From: Marinagarivorans cellulosilyticus
Lineage (GTDB): Bacteria; Pseudomonadota; Gammaproteobacteria; Pseudomonadales; Cellvibrionaceae
NCBI RefSeq assembly: GCF_021655555.1
Contig: NZ_AP023086.1
Coordinates: 4,184,685 to 4,248,684 of the forward strand
DNA: 64,000 nt
Reading direction: 5' to 3'
The translations under genes were made by a program, and so were the position numbers. Positions 61,810 through 64,000 of the stretch are shown here, piece by piece (the first letter of the stretch is position 1; every line of letters begins with the position of its first letter). Below the pieces are notes generated by a model. It was not told where the DNA came from, searched no databases, and worked only from the letters and a program-made list of their open reading frames with translations.

Positions 61810-62532
61810 ATGACTGATTTACCCATTACAACACCAGTGCCAGAATCGCCCGACGCCCATTGTCCACTGGACTGGAGCGCTATTGATACTGTGCTACTGG
61901 ATATGGACGGCACTTTGCTGGATTTGCACTTCGACAATTACTTTTGGCTTGAACACTTACCCAAAAGATACGCAGAGCATCATAAACTTGATTACAGCCA
62001 AGCTCGAGAAAAACTGCACACGCAAATTAAAGCCTACGAAGGCACGCTGCAGTGGTATTGTTTGGATCACTGGTCTGAGCTGGTTCAAATGGATATCCCC
62101 TCACTTAAGCGGGAAATAAAACAAAAAATAAAAGTACGGCCGCACACCGAGCACTTTTTAAGCTTTTTAAAAGCGCAAAAGAAAAAGGTCATTTTGGTGA
62201 CCAATGCTCACCGCAGCGGTTTGGAAATTAAGCTGGAAGTGACCAAAATCGATCAACACTTAGATGTTGTGGTGTCATCTCACGATTATCAAATACCCAA
62301 AGAAGCGCCAGAGTTTTGGCTGCAGTTGCACGCCAGCGAGCGCTTTAACCCAGCCCGCACACTTTTTGTTGACGACACGCCACGCATTGTCGCAAAGGCA
62401 CGAGAATTTGGCATTGCCCACTTAGTGTGTATCACCCATCCAGATTCCCAACAAGAACCCCGCCCAGCGTGCGACCAAGACTTTGTGTACATCGAAGACT
62501 TTGACAAAATAATTCCAACCACAGCCACATAA
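61810..62532 (+). CDS. yrfG: HAD-family GMP/IMP nucleotidase
   Basis: 240 residues. HAD motifs: LLDMDGTLLDLHFDNYFW (nucleophile and acid Asp), LVTNAHRSG (motif II), Lys in the KEAPEFW region (motif III) and LFVDDTPRI (motif IV). Position beside nudE and hslR matches yrfG, whose E. coli product dephosphorylates GMP and IMP. Starts at 61810; a ribosome site is not strong. Confidence 0.92.
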   Translation: MTDLPITTPVPESPDAHCPLDWSAIDTVLLDMDGTLLDLHFDNYFWLEHLPKRYAEHHKLDYSQAREKLHTQIKAYEGTLQWYCLDHWSELVQMDIPSLKREIKQKIKVRPHTEHFLSFLKAQKKKVILVTNAHRSGLEIKLEVTKIDQHLDVVVSSHDYQIPKEAPEFWLQLHASERFNPARTLFVDDTPRIVAKAREFGIAHLVCITHPDSQQEPRPACDQDFVYIEDFDKIIPTTAT

Positions 62533-62550
62533 ACCACAACACTGCAAACT

Positions 62551-62961
62551 ATGACAACAACCGAACTGACCCGCGTACGCATTGATAAATGGCTATGGGC
62601 GGCCCGCTTTTATAAAACCCGCAGCTTAGCCAAGCAGGCCATCGACGGTGGAAAAGTCCATGTGGACGGTGCTCGCGTAAAACCCAGCAAAGACCTCCAA
62701 TTAGATATGCGGCTAACCATTACGCAAGGCCATGTACAAAAAACGGTTTTAGTCACGGGGCTATCCGAACAGCGCCGCGGCGCACCAGAAGCCGCGCTGC
62801 TATACACCGAAACCGAAGAAAGCCAAGCCAAGCGCGAACAACTCGCCTTAGAACGCAAAGCCGCAGGTTTAGGCATAAGCCACCACGATACCAAACCCAA
62901 TAAAAAGCAGCGCCGGCAAATTCACCGGTTTATCAATGTGAATAGCGTGCAAGACGAATAA
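62551..62961 (+). CDS. hslR: Heat-shock protein 15, S4 RNA-binding
   Basis: 136 residues. S4 domain VRIDKWLWAARFYKTRSLAK with QAIDGGKVHVDGARVKPSKD, and a basic C-terminal tail (KPNKKQRRQIHRF). Hsp15 binds stalled 50S subunits carrying a nascent chain. It lies 18 bases after yrfG and before hslO, the usual trio. Confidence 0.95.
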   Translation: MTTTELTRVRIDKWLWAARFYKTRSLAKQAIDGGKVHVDGARVKPSKDLQLDMRLTITQGHVQKTVLVTGLSEQRRGAPEAALLYTETEESQAKREQLALERKAAGLGISHHDTKPNKKQRRQIHRFINVNSVQDE

Positions 62962-62975
62962 AAACGAAAAACACA

Positions 62976-63008
62976 AGCCACCGCTTTATCACCCATTAAA
63001 GCGTGGCT
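62976..63008 (+). terminator. Hairpin after hslR
   Basis: 12-bp stem with one bulged C (AGCCACCGCTTTA / TAAAGCGTGGCT) and 8-base loop. No T run follows, so it may be a pause or processing hairpin rather than a full terminator. Confidence 0.4.
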
Positions 63009-63138
63009 AAAACTCACCACCTAGCGCAGCCACGCATGATAAAATTCGGCCATTACGCATTTTGCGCACAAAACTGAATACGTCTATAAAATTCGACGTT
63101 TAAGCAAGCTAATACCCGCTGGAAACAACTGACCCAAT

Positions 63139-64000
63139 ATGACCACACAAAAGCCCGACGCCGATCTAACCGCTTGTGCCGCAAGCACGCAAAACACTTC
63201 AGACGATTCCATCACCCGCTTTTATTTTGACGATTGCGATATGCGTGGCGAGATGGTGACACTGAAAAAGAGTGTTCAAGCGGCTACCGAGCACCAACAT
63301 TTACCCGCTAACGCACAAGCATTGCTGGCCGAATTTTTAAGCGGCGCCGCTTTGCTAGCGGGCATATTAAAATTTGAAGGCTTGCTAACATTGCAAATTC
63401 GCGGTGATGGTTTAGTACCCATGATTATGGCCGAAGCCACCCACGAGCGAAGCTTGCGCGGCATCGTAAAGCTCGCCCAACAAGAACATAACGATGGCGC
63501 CATAGTGACAAACGCCGATATAGAAGGTAAACCGCTGCGCGAGTTGGTTGGCAACGGTGTGCTCACCCTTACCATCGACCCGATTAAAGGGCAACGCTAC
63601 CAAGGGATTGTGCCGCTAGAAGGCGATACCATTGCCGATTGCCTAAGCCATTACTTTACTCAATCCGAGCAACTTCCCACCAAACTGTGGTTATTTAGTG
63701 ACGAGAACAGCGCCGGCGGCTTATTTTTGCAAAGCTTGCCTGCCGTAAGCCGACAAGCCGAATACCGTGATAATTCGGGCATTGAGCCTGCCGAGCGAGC
63801 CGCAAACGACTGGCAAACACTCGTCACCCTAGTCAACACACTAACGACCGAAGAAAGCTTAAACCTATCGCACGAAACGCAACTTACGCGCTTATTTCAT
63901 GAATTTACCTTACGCACCGCAAGCAATGTACCGGCACAGTTTGCCTGTAGCTGCTCGCAAGAGCGCAGCGAAAATGCCATAGCCGCCATCGGCAAGCTTG
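63139..64000 (+). CDS. hslO: Hsp33 chaperonin (cut by window edge)
   Basis: 287 codons from ATG 63139 to the right edge; about 290-300 are expected, so only the end is missing. Redox-activated holdase. N-terminal domain with ITRFYFDDCDMRGEMV, LLAEFLSGAALLAGILKFEG and GNGVLTLTIDP. The first half of the zinc site, Cys270-Ser-Cys272, is present; the second CxxC pair is beyond the edge. Follows hslR with a 177-base spacer. Confidence 0.95.
   Translation, partial: MTTQKPDADLTACAASTQNTSDDSITRFYFDDCDMRGEMVTLKKSVQAATEHQHLPANAQALLAEFLSGAALLAGILKFEGLLTLQIRGDGLVPMIMAEATHERSLRGIVKLAQQEHNDGAIVTNADIEGKPLRELVGNGVLTLTIDPIKGQRYQGIVPLEGDTIADCLSHYFTQSEQLPTKLWLFSDENSAGGLFLQSLPAVSRQAEYRDNSGIEPAERAANDWQTLVTLVNTLTTEESLNLSHETQLTRLFHEFTLRTASNVPAQFACSCSQERSENAIAAIGKL

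Noticed and set aside
1..64000. CRISPR arrays, insertion sequences, prophage, tRNA or rRNA
   Set aside because: No direct-repeat array, terminal inverted repeat with transposase, integrase, or recognisable RNA gene was found by reading.

Overview
The window is an ordinary chromosomal segment of a marine-type Gammaproteobacterium. The protein sequences, the gspC-N layout, the DUF2066/hda/purM/purN neighbourhood and the nudE-yrfG-hslR-hslO block fit the Cellvibrionaceae/Cellvibrionales (Saccharophagus/Teredinibacter-like); this placement is inference, because no search could be run. No rRNA, tRNA, insertion sequence, phage gene or CRISPR array was seen.

Layout. 1-2.8 kb (minus): three translationally coupled genes for envelope TPR/coiled-coil proteins, continuing past the left edge. 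2.85-4 kb: ApbE flavin transferase and a doubtful mini-gene. 4-15.6 kb (minus): a complete type II secretion operon gspC-D-E-F-G-H-I-J-K-L-M-N. 15.9-17.8 kb: a small unknown gene coupled to gshA. 17.8-21.3 kb: an Omp85-like outer-membrane protein and a divergent RoxA-like di-heme cytochrome. 21.3-24.4 kb: gpsA and htpG, the latter with a clear sigma-32 promoter. 24.4-30 kb (minus): an envelope cluster (AsmA-like, DUF945, rhombosortase, secreted trypsin-like protease, FHA membrane protein, DUF4156 lipoprotein). 30.8-35.2 kb: GntR regulator, ETF-quinone oxidoreductase and divergent etfBA. 35.3-39.8 kb: a degenerate hybrid sensor kinase, then trpR-trpE-trpG. 39.9-45 kb: fliS, DJ-1, YkgJ, hda, DUF2066, purM-purN. 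45.1-45.5 kb: a non-coding RNA with 19 GGA motifs and its own terminator, read as a CsrB-type CsrA-sequestering RNA. 45.7-47.3 kb: PAP2 phosphatase and a glycosyltransferase. 47.7-51.2 kb: a three-gene module of a c-type cytochrome-like protein, a lipoprotein and a Tat-exported DUF1501 protein. 51.3-56.7 kb (minus): truC, smr, ppnN and an RND/MMPL exporter. 57-60.4 kb: a two-FHA membrane protein and gspB-gspA, the detached part of the secretion system. 60.7-64 kb: small coiled-coil protein, nudE, yrfG, hslR and the start of hslO, cut by the right edge.

How it fits together. The main theme is the envelope and secretion: T2SS core plus GspAB, rhombosortase (a family that processes T2SS-exported GlyGly-CTERM proteins), Omp85, AsmA/DUF945 and TPR proteins. 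The most informative non-coding signals are the CsrB-like RNA with a GacA-box-like palindrome about 65 bp upstream, and a TrpR operator matching the E. coli half-site geometry that overlaps both the promoter and the start codon of trpR, implying an autoregulated and possibly leaderless trpR-trpE-trpG transcript.
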